This document shows, in pieces, positions 52,701-62,071 of a stretch of DNA of 64,000 nucleotides (its first letter is position 1; each line of letters begins with the position of its first letter). Position numbers and translations under genes: made by a program. This stretch comes from Microbacterium neungamense (lineage in GTDB: Bacteria > Actinomycetota > Actinomycetes > Actinomycetales > Microbacteriaceae), in contig NZ_CP069717.1 in the NCBI RefSeq assembly GCF_024971095.1, positions 2,232,001 through 2,296,000 of the forward strand. Direction: 5' to 3'. The notes under the pieces were generated by a model that saw only the letters and a program-made list of their open reading frames with translations, had not been told where the DNA came from and ran no database searches.

Positions 52701-53531
52701 CCACGCCGTGAGCTCGCGCAGCGCGGGCAGCGCGTCGGGCAGGTAGGCCTGGATGGCGATGCCCGCGGACAGGTGCTTCAGCCGCGGGTCCTCGAGGATG
52801 CGGGTGAAGACCGCGATGGTGAGGTCGAGGTCCTTGTACTCCTCCATGTCGAGGTTGAGGAAGGTGGGTCCCTGGCTCGCGGCGGTGAGGTACAGCGGCA
52901 GCAGCCGCTCCACGGTGGCGTCCACGACCTCGTCGAAGGCCCACAGTGAGATGCGGCTCATGATCGCCGACACCTTCACCGACACGTGATCGACGTCCTC
53001 GCGGCGGATCAGCTCGTGGATGCCGTCCAGGCGGCGGCGCGCCTCGGCCTCCCCCAGCACCGCCTCGCCGAGGAGGTTCAGGTTGAGGCGGACGCCGGTG
53101 CCGCCGGCCGCGCTCTCGCGGACCCGCTGCAGGGCGGGCCCGAGCTTGTCCGGCCGGGCGTCCACGATGAGGTGGCCGACCATCTCGCGCAGCACGCGCC
53201 GGGCGATCGGCACGGTGGGCGCCGGGATGACCGGTGCGACGGCGCCGCCGAGCCGCACCACCCCGCGGAGGTACCAGGGCAGGAAGCCGGGGGCGAGCGG
53301 GGCGACGCGCTGCAGGTTCGCGGCGGCGGCGGTCAGGCTCTCCGGCCGCATCACGCCGTCGACGAAGCCGATCATGAACTGCAGGCCGTGCGGGTCGCGG
53401 AGCACCTCGGTCAGCCGTGCGGCGGCGGGATCGGCCGGTGTCACGGCCGTCTCCTGCACCCAGCGGCGGGCCAGTTCGACCGCGGCGTCGGCGAGACGCT
53501 GCCCCGGTCCGGACGACGACTCCTCTGCCAT
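49800..53531 (-). CDS. putA: bifunctional proline dehydrogenase / P5C dehydrogenase, copy 2
   Basis: 1243 residues, 92 more than copy 1. Same domain order: proline dehydrogenase (GVRLNLNLLGEAVLG, FLNLDMEEYKDLDLTI, KVRLVKGANLPMEKV) then aldehyde dehydrogenase (VVAPPWNFPLAIPAG, LLAETSGKNAMII, GHAGQKCSAASLAI). The extra length is mainly a Pro/Ala-rich linker before the dehydrogenase domain (about 470-560) and inserts in the C-terminal part (for example EPASATPPETDAEADVAP). No DNA-binding domain. TAGGCT stands six bases before the ATG. It is downstream of no adjacent regulator. It may act on a different imino acid or under different conditions. Confidence 0.94.
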   Translation of the reverse strand: MAEESSSGPGQRLADAAVELARRWVQETAVTPADPAAARLTEVLRDPHGLQFMIGFVDGVMRPESLTAAAANLQRVAPLAPGFLPWYLRGVVRLGGAVAPVIPAPTVPIARRVLREMVGHLIVDARPDKLGPALQRVRESAAGGTGVRLNLNLLGEAVLGEAEARRRLDGIHELIRREDVDHVSVKVSAIMSRISLWAFDEVVDATVERLLPLYLTAASQGPTFLNLDMEEYKDLDLTIAVFTRILEDPRLKHLSAGIAIQAYLPDALPALRELTAWARDRVEHGGAPIKVRLVKGANLPMEKVDAVMHGWPQAPYQSKLDTDANYLRCLDEALQPRNTAAVRVGVAGHNLFDIAYAWLLAGERGVREAVEFEMLLGMAQAQVAAVSREVGGVLLYVPVVRPDEFDVAISYLVRRLEENASPSNFLSAAFHLADDPSLFERERLRFLDSVARSADDTLRIGPRRTQDRTAPVHEAVRPVAPAPASDVDLTRAVLGISRGSDAGGDPFLETAVYSRQEAAAAARAEGAPGFANTPDSDPSLAANREWARGILARIADADAGGAALGASALREARIEDPDMLDRAVQRVRDASVGWGSRPAAERAEILQRAAAALEARRGELIEVAAVETGKVFAEADIEVSEAVDFAKYYAATARELDGVTGAVFVPARVTVVAPPWNFPLAIPAGGVLAALAAGSGVVLKPAPQARRCAAVIAETLWQAGIPRDVLALVDIDEGDLGRQLIAHPDVERVILTGSWDTAALFRSWRPDLPLLAETSGKNAMIIAPTADLDLAVADLVRSAFGHAGQKCSAASLAILVGPVGRSKRFRRQLVDATRSLHVAWPSDPRAEVGPVIERPQGKLAWALTELEGDEQWLVKPRPVPGDESGRLWTPGIRVGVQPGSRMHLEEFFGPVLGIMHAPTLARAIDLQNAVPFGLTAGLCTQDPDDLALWLDRAQAGNLYVNRGITGAIVQRQPFGGWKRSSVGPGAKVGGANYLIRLGSWRSRPRGKSSSTLHLRGLDSRISALIESAQPSLDFDAFEWLRQSALSDAVVWDREFGQVRDVSRLGVERNLFRYRPVPVALRATADAPLQEVLRVVIAGIRSGARFLLSVPKGLPAAVRRELGGLDVLVAVESDAEWIDRMARRHETPAEPASATPPETDAEADVAPAALAAIARVRLIGGREAVAALHRDLARAVNGDPGLAVYDDEVTSAGRLELLPFVHEQSVTITAHRFGNPDDWSSGVI

Positions 53532-53537
53532 GTCCCC

Positions 53538-53543
53538 AGCCTA
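53538..53543 (-). promoter_or_regulatory. -10 element (TAGGCT) of the second putA
   Basis: TAGGCT on the minus strand, six bases before ATG 53531. Confidence 0.5.
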
Positions 53544-53626
53544 TGCGGGGCATCCGCCGCGGACGCCGAACCGGGGCTCGCGTCGGCGGGGGCGGACTCT
53601 ATGCTGGTGCCGAGGGAGGTCTGCTC

Positions 53627-53936
53627 GTGGGGGAGCTCGGCGAGGCGGATGCCGCGAAGCGCGCAGGGTCGGAGGCCCGGGCGACCGCGTGGGTCCGGAA
53701 GATGGCCGATCGCGTGCCGACGGGCTGGATCCTCACCGCGGCCGGCGCGATCCGGCCTGCTGTGGGACACCGCCGAGCCCGAGGAGTGCGTGCCGACGCT
53801 CGACGGCGAGACGGCCGAGCCGTATCAGCTGGTGCTGCCGTACGTGGTGCCCGAGGACGCCGAGGGGCCGTTCTGGGTCGATGTGGAGCCGCTGTTCGCC
53901 GAGTCGCGGTTCGTGCGCTTCACCGTGGATCCGTGA
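53627..53936 (+). pseudogene. small conserved-looking protein, frameshifted
   Basis: From GTG 53627 (AGGGAGG seven bases upstream; TATGCT at 53600) the frame reads GELGEADAAKRAGSEARATA and WVRKMADRVPTGWILTAAGA, then a one-base shift near 53750 is needed to continue with SGLLWDTAEPEECVPTLDGE and FWVDVEPLFAESRFVRFTVD to the stop at 53936. The joined product would be about 103 residues and acidic. No family was recognised. The two halves fit well, so either a recent frameshift or a base-calling error is likely. Confidence 0.65.
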
Positions 53937-55059
53937 CGGCGGTGCGCGGCGACGCGGTCGGCAGGACGCCGGCGGCGGCGGTGATGGCTGCAGCATCCGC
54001 CTCCTCCACGGTGACCGGGGCATCCGCATCCGTCCTCGCGTCCTGCGCACGGCGCAGCATGCCGAACGTGGTGTCGTACGCGCCCGCGAGCAGCGCCAGC
54101 CGGATCGGCTCGACGATCAGCGGCGGGATCAGGAAGATCACCGGCCAGTACACCGCCCAGAACGCGTGCAGGTCGTGCGGCCCGATCCAGCGGCTCACCC
54201 CGTAGCGCAGCCAGGACTCCGCCACGACGACCGCCGTGTAGAGCAGGGCGTACGACGCGATGATCACCGGCCCCGCCCGCCACATCAGCAGGATCGCCCT
54301 CCAGATCGGCAGCACGCGGGAGCCGAGCTCGGTGCCCAGGTCGCGCAGCCGGCGCATCACCGGGTTGGGCACCCGGGCGACCCGCTCGCGCATCTGCTCC
54401 ACGAGCCGGTGCTGGATGGTGAGCTTCTCGGCGACGATGGCCTGGCCGTAGACGACACCGGCGACGGTCAGCCAGGACAGCGGCGCGAGCAGCACGGGAC
54501 CGGCCTGCGAGATGAGCCAGCCGAGGGCGTCGCCGGCCCAGACGAAGGGCGCGAACCAGCCGGCCACGGCGGCCCGCGCGTCGCCGAGCCACACCATCGC
54601 CACCCGCGTGTCGACCCAGGCGGATGCCGCGTCGCTGAGGTCCTTGAGCAGCAGCAGCGAGAAGAACACCCAGACGACCTCGCAGTACACCGCGGCAAGC
54701 GAGAGCGCCTTCGGCAGCCGGCTCGACCAGCGTCCCCACGCCCACCGCGCGGCGAAGGCGGCGGCGATGATGAGCACGGTCCAGACGTTGAAGGACAGCT
54801 CGAGCACGTTGTCGCCCGGGTCGAAGGTGCGGTCCGTCCCGAGCGTCGCCCCGATCTCCTCCCTGTTCTTCGCCAGCGCCCGCAGCGCGTACGCCTGCAC
54901 GTCGTCGCGCAGCAGGCCCTGCGCGGCGTACACGGCGAAGAAGGGCAGGATGCTGGCGAGCAGCGCGGTGAGGAAGGAGCGTCGCCGTTCGGCGGCGGAC
55001 TCGGGCAGCGGGGCGACGCTCTGCAGCGAGAGCAGCCCGTCGCGCAGCACGAGCAGCAT
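53920..55059 (-). CDS. multi-pass membrane protein of unknown function
   Basis: 379 residues with about seven hydrophobic segments (for example FLTALLASILPFFAVYAAQG, VVWVFFSLLLLKDL, VIFLIPPLIVEPIRLALLAG). A cytoplasmic-looking loop rich in Arg/Glu (EKLTIQHRLVEQMRERVARV) lies mid-protein. The C-terminal 40 residues are hydrophilic and Ala/Asp-rich. No transporter or enzyme motif was recognised. It overlaps the end of the frameshifted gene by 17 bp on the opposite strand and follows the thioesterase gene by 28 bp, so those two are probably cotranscribed. Confidence 0.75.
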   Translation of the reverse strand: MLLVLRDGLLSLQSVAPLPESAAERRRSFLTALLASILPFFAVYAAQGLLRDDVQAYALRALAKNREEIGATLGTDRTFDPGDNVLELSFNVWTVLIIAAAFAARWAWGRWSSRLPKALSLAAVYCEVVWVFFSLLLLKDLSDAASAWVDTRVAMVWLGDARAAVAGWFAPFVWAGDALGWLISQAGPVLLAPLSWLTVAGVVYGQAIVAEKLTIQHRLVEQMRERVARVPNPVMRRLRDLGTELGSRVLPIWRAILLMWRAGPVIIASYALLYTAVVVAESWLRYGVSRWIGPHDLHAFWAVYWPVIFLIPPLIVEPIRLALLAGAYDTTFGMLRRAQDARTDADAPVTVEEADAAAITAAAGVLPTASPRTAVTDPR

Positions 55060-55087
55060 GCCGACCAGGCTGATCAGGCGGGCCCGC

Positions 55088-55648
55088 TCACGCCCAGACG
55101 CTCGGTGCGGGCGCCTTCGTGGACGGCAGCGCGGACGCCTCCGCCCAGGCGTGCACCCAGTCCTCGACGCCGGGCACGCCTTCGGGGTGGCCGACCGCGG
55201 CGAACAGCTCCTCGTGCGACACCGTGCCGCCGCTGCGGCGCAGCATCCGTGCCCGCACGATCACGCGGGCGTACACCTCGCCGTCCACCACCGCCCGGTG
55301 CTCCATGAACAGCGCCTTGTCGTCGTGACCGGTGAACCGGGTCTCGATGTCGAAGCGCTGCCACAGCTCGAGCGACTTGCGGAAGGTGACGGTCTCGCTG
55401 GAGACCACGGCGTACCAGCCGCGCCGGCGCATGGCGTCGAAGAGGCCGCTGCGGATGAGCAGGTCCCAGCGGCCGAGGTCGAACAGCGACAGGTACCGGC
55501 CGTTGTTCATGTGGCGGAGGATGTCGAGGTCGGTGGGCAGCGTCGTCAGGCGGATGCGGCCCACGTCGGTCACCTCGACGGTGTCGCCGCGGCGGGCACG
55601 ACGGCGGGCCTGCCAGATCACGAGGAGGGTGCGCCAGATCACGTTCAC
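55088..55648 (-). CDS. acyl-CoA thioesterase family protein (hotdog fold)
   Basis: 186 residues from GTG 55648. The N-terminus is hydrophobic (WRTLLVIWQARRRARRG), then the hotdog/4-HBT-like domain: RLTTLPTDLDILRHMNNGRY, LSLFDLGRWDLLIRSGL, and RGWYAVVSSETVTFRKSLEL. The HMNNGRYL block is the conserved catalytic region of the THEM6/thioesterase-like group. The hydrophobic start suggests membrane association. TACCAT lies eight bases upstream of GTG. Confidence 0.85.
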   Translation of the reverse strand: MNVIWRTLLVIWQARRRARRGDTVEVTDVGRIRLTTLPTDLDILRHMNNGRYLSLFDLGRWDLLIRSGLFDAMRRRGWYAVVSSETVTFRKSLELWQRFDIETRFTGHDDKALFMEHRAVVDGEVYARVIVRARMLRRSGGTVSHEELFAAVGHPEGVPGVEDWVHAWAEASALPSTKAPAPSVWA

Positions 55649-55755
55649 GAGGCCCGATGGTAGCCATCCGGGAGCGGACGCCGGAATCCGTTGTCGATTC
55701 CGCACAGAGGCGGGGGTGTCCGACCCGTCGATTTCACCTCCGCGGCGACCGCGCG

Positions 55756-55761
55756 TAGAGT
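55756..55761 (+). promoter_or_regulatory. -10 element (TAGAGT) of the GNAT gene
   Basis: TAGAGT six bases before ATG 55768. Confidence 0.55.
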
Positions 55762-55767
55762 CGCGGC

Positions 55768-56274
55768 ATGAGCGCCGAAGCCCAGCCCGACATCATCGTC
55801 CGTCCTGTCCGCGATGTGGACGCGGAGGCTCTGGGTCGTGTGCACGCGCAGTGCTGGCACGAGACCTACGACCACCTGATCAGCAAGGCCGCGCTGGCGA
55901 AGGTCGAGCCCCGCCGGCTCGCGGAGCTGTGGACGCACTGGGCCGCTCAGGGCCCGCAGTTCAAGATGAGCGCCGCCCTCGTCGACGGCGAGATCGTCGG
56001 CTTCGTCGGGTCCGGCCCCGCACGCGATCGGGATGCCCCCGCGCTGCGCGAGCTGTACTTCATCTACCTGCTCGACAAGTGGCACGGCACCGGCATCGGC
56101 CAGCGTCTGTTCGACGCGGCGGTCGAGAAGGACGAGCCGCTGTACCTGTGGGTGGCCGAGGACAACCCGCGCGCCCACCGGTTCTACGCCCGCAACGGCT
56201 TCCACCTCGACGGCGCGAAGCACACCGAGCCGTTCCTCGGCGAGACGCTGACGGAAGTCCGGTTCGTCCGCTGA
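55768..56274 (+). CDS. GNAT-family N-acetyltransferase
   Basis: 168 residues with a complete GNAT fold: IIVRPVRDVDAEALGRVHAQ, CWHETYDHLISKAAL, motif A LYFIYLLDKWHGTGIGQRLF (acetyl-CoA pyrophosphate loop), and LYLWVAEDNPRAHRFYARNG (motif B). Acetylates an unknown amine; family members of this type modify small molecules or ribosomal-protein termini. It provides the reference that shows the deletion in the GNAT gene at 30808. Stand-alone gene, convergent with pntB. Confidence 0.9.
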   Translation: MSAEAQPDIIVRPVRDVDAEALGRVHAQCWHETYDHLISKAALAKVEPRRLAELWTHWAAQGPQFKMSAALVDGEIVGFVGSGPARDRDAPALRELYFIYLLDKWHGTGIGQRLFDAAVEKDEPLYLWVAEDNPRAHRFYARNGFHLDGAKHTEPFLGETLTEVRFVR

Positions 56275-56352
56275 GCCGGTGACGACGGCCGGCACCGGCC
56301 TCCGTCGCCGGTTCCGGCATCCGCTCGCCGGCATCCGCGCGCCTGAGCGGGC

Positions 56353-57753
56353 TCACAGTGCGCGGATGATGTCCTCCACGCGCTCCTTGGCGTCGCCGAA
56401 GAGCATGTGCGCGTTCTCGCGGAAGAACAGCGGGTTCTGCACGCCGGCGTAGCCCGCGGCCATGGACCGCTTGAACACGATCACGTTCTCCGCCTCCCAC
56501 ACCCGCAGCACCGGCATGCCGGCGATCGGGCTGCCCGGATCCTCCGCGGCGGCGGGGTTCACGGTGTCGTTCGCGCCGATGACGAGGACGACGGAGGTCG
56601 AGGCGAAGTCGTCGTTGATCTCCTCCATGCCGAGCACGATGTCGTACGGCACCTTGGCCTCGGCGAGCAGGACGTTCATGTGACCGGGGAGGCGTCCGGC
56701 GACGGGGTGGATGCCGAAGCGCACGGTCACCCCGCGGTCCCGCAGCCGGGCGACGAGGTCGGCGACGGGGTACTGCGCCTGCGCGACGGCCATTCCGTAG
56801 CCGGGGGTGATGATCACGCTCTGCGCGTTGGCCAGCATCCCCGCCGCGGTCTCCGCGGTGATCTCGCGATACTCCCCCATCTCCAGCTCCGGGGAGGAGG
56901 AGGCGGCGATGCCGAACCCGCCGGCGATCACCGACAGGAACGACCGGTTCATCGCCCTGCACATGATGTACGACAGGTACGCACCGGACGATCCCACCAG
57001 CGCGCCGGTGACGATGAGCAGGTCGTTGTTCAGCAGGAAGCCGGCGGCGGCCGCGGCCCAGCCGGAGTAGCTGTTCAGCATCGACACCACCACCGGCATG
57101 TCCCCGCCGCCGATCGAGGCGACCAGGTGCCAGCCCAGCGCGAACGACAGCACGGTCACCGCGATGAGCAGCCACAGCTGCTGGTCGATCACGAACCACA
57201 CCGTGAGCACGAGGAAGGCGACCAGGGCGAGCACGTTCAGCACGTTCTTGCCGGGCAGCGTCAGCGGGCGTGAGGAGATCCGGGCGGACAGCTTCAGGTA
57301 CGCCACGATCGAGCCGGTGAAGGTCACCCCGCCGATGAAGACGCCGATGAAGACCTCGGCGTCGTGGATGCCGGCCAGCGCGGCCGGGATCTCCGGGTGG
57401 GCGAGGTGCCCGTTCCAGCCCACGAGCACGGCGGCAAGGCCGACGAAGCTGTGCAGCAGGGCGATCAGCTCGGGCATCCCGGTCATCTTCACCACCCGCG
57501 CCCGCCACAGCCCGATCGCGGCGCCGACGAGCACCGCGGCACCGAGCAGGGTGAGGCCGAGCGCGGCGCCGGCTCCGCCCCAGGCCCCGGCGATCGTGAG
57601 CGCGAGGGTCGCCAGCAGCGCGATCGCCATGCCGGCGATGCCGTAGACGACGCCGTTGCGGGCGGACTCGTGACGGCTGAGACCGGCCAGACTCAGGATG
57701 AACAGCAGCGCGGCGACGAGGTAGGCGGCGCCGGCGAGCGCGTCGACGGTCAC
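56353..57753 (-). CDS. pntB: NAD(P) transhydrogenase subunit beta
   Basis: 466 residues. Membrane domain II (about nine helices, from [18 protein letters not shown] to [14 protein letters not shown]), followed by the NADP-binding domain III ([80 protein letters not shown]). With PntA it uses the proton gradient to make NADPH from NADH. GTG 57753 overlaps the pntA stop (GTGA). Confidence 0.97.
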   Translation of the reverse strand: MTVDALAGAAYLVAALLFILSLAGLSRHESARNGVVYGIAGMAIALLATLALTIAGAWGGAGAALGLTLLGAAVLVGAAIGLWRARVVKMTGMPELIALLHSFVGLAAVLVGWNGHLAHPEIPAALAGIHDAEVFIGVFIGGVTFTGSIVAYLKLSARISSRPLTLPGKNVLNVLALVAFLVLTVWFVIDQQLWLLIAVTVLSFALGWHLVASIGGGDMPVVVSMLNSYSGWAAAAAGFLLNNDLLIVTGALVGSSGAYLSYIMCRAMNRSFLSVIAGGFGIAASSSPELEMGEYREITAETAAGMLANAQSVIITPGYGMAVAQAQYPVADLVARLRDRGVTVRFGIHPVAGRLPGHMNVLLAEAKVPYDIVLGMEEINDDFASTSVVLVIGANDTVNPAAAEDPGSPIAGMPVLRVWEAENVIVFKRSMAAGYAGVQNPLFFRENAHMLFGDAKERVEDIIRAL

Positions 57754-59294
57754 TTCTGCGCACCCTTCGTGAACATGGCCAGCATCCGGCGGGTCACCGC
57801 GAAGCCGCCGAAGATGTTGATGCTCGCCACCAGCACGGCGATCGCGGCGAGCACCTGGACCACGGGGTTCGGGTCGGTGACCTGCAGCATCGCACCGACC
57901 ACGATCACACCGCTGATCGCGTTGGTGACCGACATCAGCGGCGTGTGCAGGGCGTGGTGCACCTTGCCGATGACGTAGAAGCCGATCACCACGCTCAGCA
58001 CGAGCACCGTGAGGTGCTGCGGCAGCGGAGGCGGCGCGAACGCGTTCACCAGGAACAGCGCCGCGATGCCGAGCGCGATCAGTCCCGCCCGGCGGCCGGC
58101 GGGCATCCCCTTCGGCTCGGGGACCGCGGCCGCGGGCGCGGCGGCGGGCACGGATGCCGGCGGCGTCGCCGCGACCTGCACCGGAGGCGGCGGCCAGGTG
58201 ATCTCCCCGTCGCGGACGACGGTGACCGAGCGCTGCACGACGTCGTCGAAGTCGATGGCGAGCCGGCCGTCCTTGCCGGGGGTGAGCAGGGCGACGAGGT
58301 TGGCGACGTTCGTGCCGTACAGCTGCGACGCCTGCGAGGCCAGGCGCGAGGCGAGGTCGGTGTAGCCGAGGATGATCACGCCGTTCGCGGTGACCACCCG
58401 CCGGCCGGGGACGGAGCCCTCGACGTTGCCGCCCTGCCCGGCCGCCATGTCCACGATGACGCTGCCCGGCTTCATCCGCGCCACGTCGGCGGCGGTGATC
58501 AGCCGCGGCGCCGGCCGCCCCGGGATGAGCGCCGTGGTGATGATGATGTCCACCTCTGCGGCCTGGGCGGAGTAGAGCTCGGCGGCGCGCCGGTCGTAGT
58601 CCGCGCTGGTCGCCCGGGCATAGCCGTCGGTGGACTTCTCCACCTCGACGTCGACCGCCAGGTACTCGCCGCCGATCGAGGCGACCTGGTCGGCGACCTC
58701 GGGGCGCGGGTCGGTGGCGCGGACGATCGCACCCAGGCTGGATGCCGCGCCGATGGCCGCGAGCCCGGCGACGCCGGCGCCGGCGACGAGGACCTTCGCC
58801 GGCGGCACCTGTCCGGCGGCGGTGACCTGCCCGGTGAACAGCCGGCCGAACTCGTGGGCGGCCTCGATCACCGCCCGGTAGCCGGCGAGGTTGGCCATGG
58901 AGCTGAGCACATCCATCGACTGGGCGCGGGAGATCCTCGGCACCGCGTCGAGCGCGATCGCGGTGAGTCCGCGCTGGGCCAGCTGCTCGAGCAGATCCGG
59001 ACGCAGCGCCGGGGAGAGCAGGGCGATGATCGTGGCGCCGTCGGCGAGCCGGGCGATCTCCGCCTCGGTGGGGGCGTCGATCTTCAGCACGATCGCGCTC
59101 GCCCACGCGGTGGCGGCGTCGACGATCCGGGCGCCCGCCTCGCGATACGCCTCGTCGGGATAGGAGGAGCGGTCACCGGCGCCGGTCTCCACGACGACCT
59201 CGTAGCCGAGCGCCTGGAGCTTCGTCACCGTCGCCGGGGTCGCGGCCACCCGCGCCTCGTCCAGGCGCTCCTGCACGATTCCGATCTGCGTCAC
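57750..59294 (-). CDS. pntA: NAD(P) transhydrogenase subunit alpha, fused form
   Basis: 514 residues: NAD-binding domain I ([60 protein letters not shown]) followed after a Pro/Ala linker (about 360-390) by the membrane segment of the alpha subunit (about 400-510: [37 protein letters not shown]). So both alpha parts (PntAA and PntAB) are in one chain as in E. coli. GTG 59294 has GGAGGGAC upstream. First gene of pntAB. Confidence 0.97.
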   Translation of the reverse strand: MTQIGIVQERLDEARVAATPATVTKLQALGYEVVVETGAGDRSSYPDEAYREAGARIVDAATAWASAIVLKIDAPTEAEIARLADGATIIALLSPALRPDLLEQLAQRGLTAIALDAVPRISRAQSMDVLSSMANLAGYRAVIEAAHEFGRLFTGQVTAAGQVPPAKVLVAGAGVAGLAAIGAASSLGAIVRATDPRPEVADQVASIGGEYLAVDVEVEKSTDGYARATSADYDRRAAELYSAQAAEVDIIITTALIPGRPAPRLITAADVARMKPGSVIVDMAAGQGGNVEGSVPGRRVVTANGVIILGYTDLASRLASQASQLYGTNVANLVALLTPGKDGRLAIDFDDVVQRSVTVVRDGEITWPPPPVQVAATPPASVPAAAPAAAVPEPKGMPAGRRAGLIALGIAALFLVNAFAPPPLPQHLTVLVLSVVIGFYVIGKVHHALHTPLMSVTNAISGVIVVGAMLQVTDPNPVVQVLAAIAVLVASINIFGGFAVTRRMLAMFTKGAQK

Positions 59295-59448
59295 TGCATG
59301 TCCCTCCGACGGCGGGCCGGCGGCCGCGTTGGTGCGGCCCTGCTGGGGTCAGGTTATCGACCCGGATGCCGGGAACCATCGTTCTGCCGCGCCGATGACG
59401 AGGAAAGAAACCGCGTTCTTGCGGAACAGGGAACCGATACGGCGGCGG

Positions 59449-61089
59449 TCAGCGCCCGGACACCTGCCCGAAGACCTTGGCGATCGGTGCCAGGACCGGC
59501 GGCCGTGCTGCGATCCACCCGACCGCGATGACGGCGAGGGAGGCGAGGAAGACCCAGAACCCGGTCCAGGTGACGGCATCCTGCGAGGCGTACATGTGGT
59601 TGAGGTTGCGGAGGAATCCGGTGAGCATGACGAGCGCGACGTGCACGATGATGAACGCGACGAAGTACAGCATCACCGGGAAGTGCACGGCCCGCGCCCA
59701 CTCGACCGGGTACGCCTTCGACAGCCGCTCCGCCTGCTTCGGCCACAGACCCGACATCCGGAATCCGGTGACCGCGGCGAGCGGGGCCGCGACGAACACG
59801 GTGATGAAGTAGGCGAGCTGCTGCAGGCTGTTGTAGTTGTTCCAGCCGTTCTCGTGCGGCCAGTCCAGCGAGACGTACTGCAGGGCGGCGGACAGGGCGT
59901 TGGGGAACACCTCCCAGCTGGTCGGCACGATCCGCCCCCAGTGCCCGGTCACGAAGATCAGCACCACGAAGAGTACGCCGTTGATCAGCCAGAGCAGGTC
60001 GAGGGCCTGATGGAACCACAGCGTGAGGCTGATCTTGCCCTTCGGGTTGCCCCGCGGCGTCCAGAACACGGTGGGGCGCTTCTCGGAGCGGACCCGGAGG
60101 CCCGAGCGGATGATCAGCACGATCAGGAACATGTTGAAGAAGTGCTGCCAGCCGATCCAGGGCGCGAATCCCGGCTCGACCGGGACGGCCGGCTCGTACT
60201 CGCCGGGGAAGGCGGCCAGGAAGTCCTGCATGAACGGCAGGCTGAGCAACGCGCGCACGAACGCGACGGCGGCGCCCGCCAGGATGCCCAGGCCCGCGGC
60301 CGCGAACAGCCCGGCCAGCGCCTGCGGCCACGTCGGACGCGGGAGACGACCCGCCGGTGCGGCGGGGGCCGCGGGGGCCGCGGGGGCCGCGGGGGTGCGC
60401 CGCGAGGCGGCGCCGGGCCAGACGGTGCGGGTGAACGGCAGAGGCGTGGAGACGTCGAACGCCGGGGCGACGGGCGGCGTCGTGGCTCGGGCGGAGGCGG
60501 CCGCGACCGGGGCGGCGGTTTCCGCGTCGGCAGCTACGGCCGCGGCGACGAGTCCGGCGGGCGGCCACGGCTCGCCGCCCTTCGTCCTGGGCAGTCCTCG
60601 GCGGAGTCGGATGCCGGCCTCGGGCGCGCGCTCACCGGACGCCGAGGGCGCGGGCGCCGGGTGCGCGGAACCGCCGGCCTGCGTTCCCTGCTCCGGGATC
60701 GGAGCATCCCGGGTCTCGGCGCGGCCGTCCGCGCCCGGGGCCGCCCCCGCGTGCGCCGACGGCTGCGGGGGCGCTGCCGGAAGGTCTGCTGCCACCGAGG
60801 CGAGCGCGGCCGGCGGCCACGGCTCGCCGCCGCGCACGCGCGGAAGCCCGCGCCGCAGCGGGATGCCGACCGTCGCCGACACCGTCTCCGGACGCCCGAG
60901 GCCCGGCTCCGCTTCGATCTCCCGATCACCCGCGCCCGGCGTCCCGGGGGTCTCGGGCATCCGTTCCGGCGACGGGGCGACCGGCGGGTTCGCAGCAGCG
61001 GGCACGAGTCCGGCGGGCGGCCAGGGCTCGCCGCCCTTCACCCGCGGGAGTCCCCGGCGGATCGCGTCTCGCTGCGCTCGCTCGATCAC
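59449..61089 (-). CDS. membrane cytochrome b/b6-domain protein with three N-terminal [11 protein letters not shown] repeats
   Basis: 546 residues from GTG 61089. The C-terminal half (about 260-540) has about five membrane helices with histidines that can bind heme: [57 protein letters not shown]. It belongs to the cytochrome b561/thiosulfate-reductase cyt b group. The N-terminal ~250 residues are Pro/Ala-rich and disordered but contain three near-identical motifs at 11-25, 79-93 and 163-177: [45 protein letters not shown]. It starts 9 bp after etfA ends, so it is cotranscribed with ETF. Confidence 0.85.
   Translation of the reverse strand: MIERAQRDAIRRGLPRVKGGEPWPPAGLVPAAANPPVAPSPERMPETPGTPGAGDREIEAEPGLGRPETVSATVGIPLRRGLPRVRGGEPWPPAALASVAADLPAAPPQPSAHAGAAPGADGRAETRDAPIPEQGTQAGGSAHPAPAPSASGERAPEAGIRLRRGLPRTKGGEPWPPAGLVAAAVAADAETAAPVAAASARATTPPVAPAFDVSTPLPFTRTVWPGAASRRTPAAPAAPAAPAAPAGRLPRPTWPQALAGLFAAAGLGILAGAAVAFVRALLSLPFMQDFLAAFPGEYEPAVPVEPGFAPWIGWQHFFNMFLIVLIIRSGLRVRSEKRPTVFWTPRGNPKGKISLTLWFHQALDLLWLINGVLFVVLIFVTGHWGRIVPTSWEVFPNALSAALQYVSLDWPHENGWNNYNSLQQLAYFITVFVAAPLAAVTGFRMSGLWPKQAERLSKAYPVEWARAVHFPVMLYFVAFIIVHVALVMLTGFLRNLNHMYASQDAVTWTGFWVFLASLAVIAVGWIAARPPVLAPIAKVFGQVSGR
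60360..60397. repeat. 9-bp repeat coding for PAA in the cytochrome b linker
   Basis: GCGGGGGCC repeated about four times; codes for (PAA)n in the linker after the third GGEPWPP motif. Confidence 0.8.
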
Positions 61090-61098
61090 CGGCGTGAC

Positions 61099-62070
61099 CT
61101 ACTTCCCTCGCGCCTGCAGCGCCTCGATCAGCTTCGGCACGACGGTGAACACGTCGCCGACGATGCCGAAGTCGGCGATCTCGAAGATCGGCGCCTCGGG
61201 GTCCTTGTTGATCGCGACGATGGTCTTGGCCGTCTGCATGCCAGCCCGATGCTGGATCGCGCCGGAGATGCCGAGCGCGACGTACAGCTGCGGCGACACC
61301 GACACCCCGGTCTGCCCGACCTGATGCGCGTACGGGATGTATCCGGCATCCACTGCGGCCCGCGACGCGCCGACGGCGGCGCCGAGGGCATCCGCGAGCT
61401 GCTCGACGAGGGCGAACTGCTCCTTCGACCCGAGCCCGCGCCCGCCGGCGACGACCTTGGCCGCGCCGCGCAGCTCGGGGCGGGAGGAGGCCTGCTCGAC
61501 CGCCTCGATCGCTCCGGCGGTCGCCGCGACCGCGCCGGACGGCTCGACCGCGAGCTCCTCCACCACCGGAGACGCCACCGCCTCGGCGCGGGCATCCACC
61601 ACCCCCTGCCGGACCGTGATCACCGGCGCACCGGACGTCGGCGCCGAGTCCACCAGGAACGCGCCCCCGTACACCGAATGGTGGGCGACGACGCCCTCCT
61701 CGTCGCGCGAGACGCCGACCGCATCGACCGCGACGGCGAGCCTCTCGCGCACCGCGAAGCGCCCGGCCACGTCGCGCCCGGCGATCGAGTTCGAGATCAG
61801 CACCGCATCCGGCTGCACCCGGCGGTACGCGGCCTGCAGCGCGTCCACGATCGGCACCGTGAGCGCGGCGGGGTCGCCGGGTGCCGTGAGCACCACCTGC
61901 GCGCCGGCCGCGGCCGCGGCATCCGTCGCCTCCGGGGTCCCGCCGACGATGAGGGCGACCGGGCCGCCGATCGTCGAGGCCGCGCCGACCAGTCCCGCGG
62001 TGCTGCTGGCCGCTCCCCCGGCCGGGTCGACGTCCACGAGCACGAGGATCGGGTTCTCCGGGTACGCCAT
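61099..62070 (-). CDS. etfA: electron transfer flavoprotein alpha subunit
   Basis: 323 residues. Carries FAD and collects electrons from acyl-CoA and other flavin dehydrogenases. N-terminal domain to about 190, then the FAD domain: [82 protein letters not shown] 62070 is one base beyond the etfB stop. It is followed by the cytochrome b gene instead of an ETF:quinone oxidoreductase gene. Confidence 0.96.
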   Translation of the reverse strand: MAYPENPILVLVDVDPAGGAASSTAGLVGAASTIGGPVALIVGGTPEATDAAAAAGAQVVLTAPGDPAALTVPIVDALQAAYRRVQPDAVLISNSIAGRDVAGRFAVRERLAVAVDAVGVSRDEEGVVAHHSVYGGAFLVDSAPTSGAPVITVRQGVVDARAEAVASPVVEELAVEPSGAVAATAGAIEAVEQASSRPELRGAAKVVAGGRGLGSKEQFALVEQLADALGAAVGASRAAVDAGYIPYAHQVGQTGVSVSPQLYVALGISGAIQHRAGMQTAKTIVAINKDPEAPIFEIADFGIVGDVFTVVPKLIEALQARGK

Positions 62071-62071
62071 G

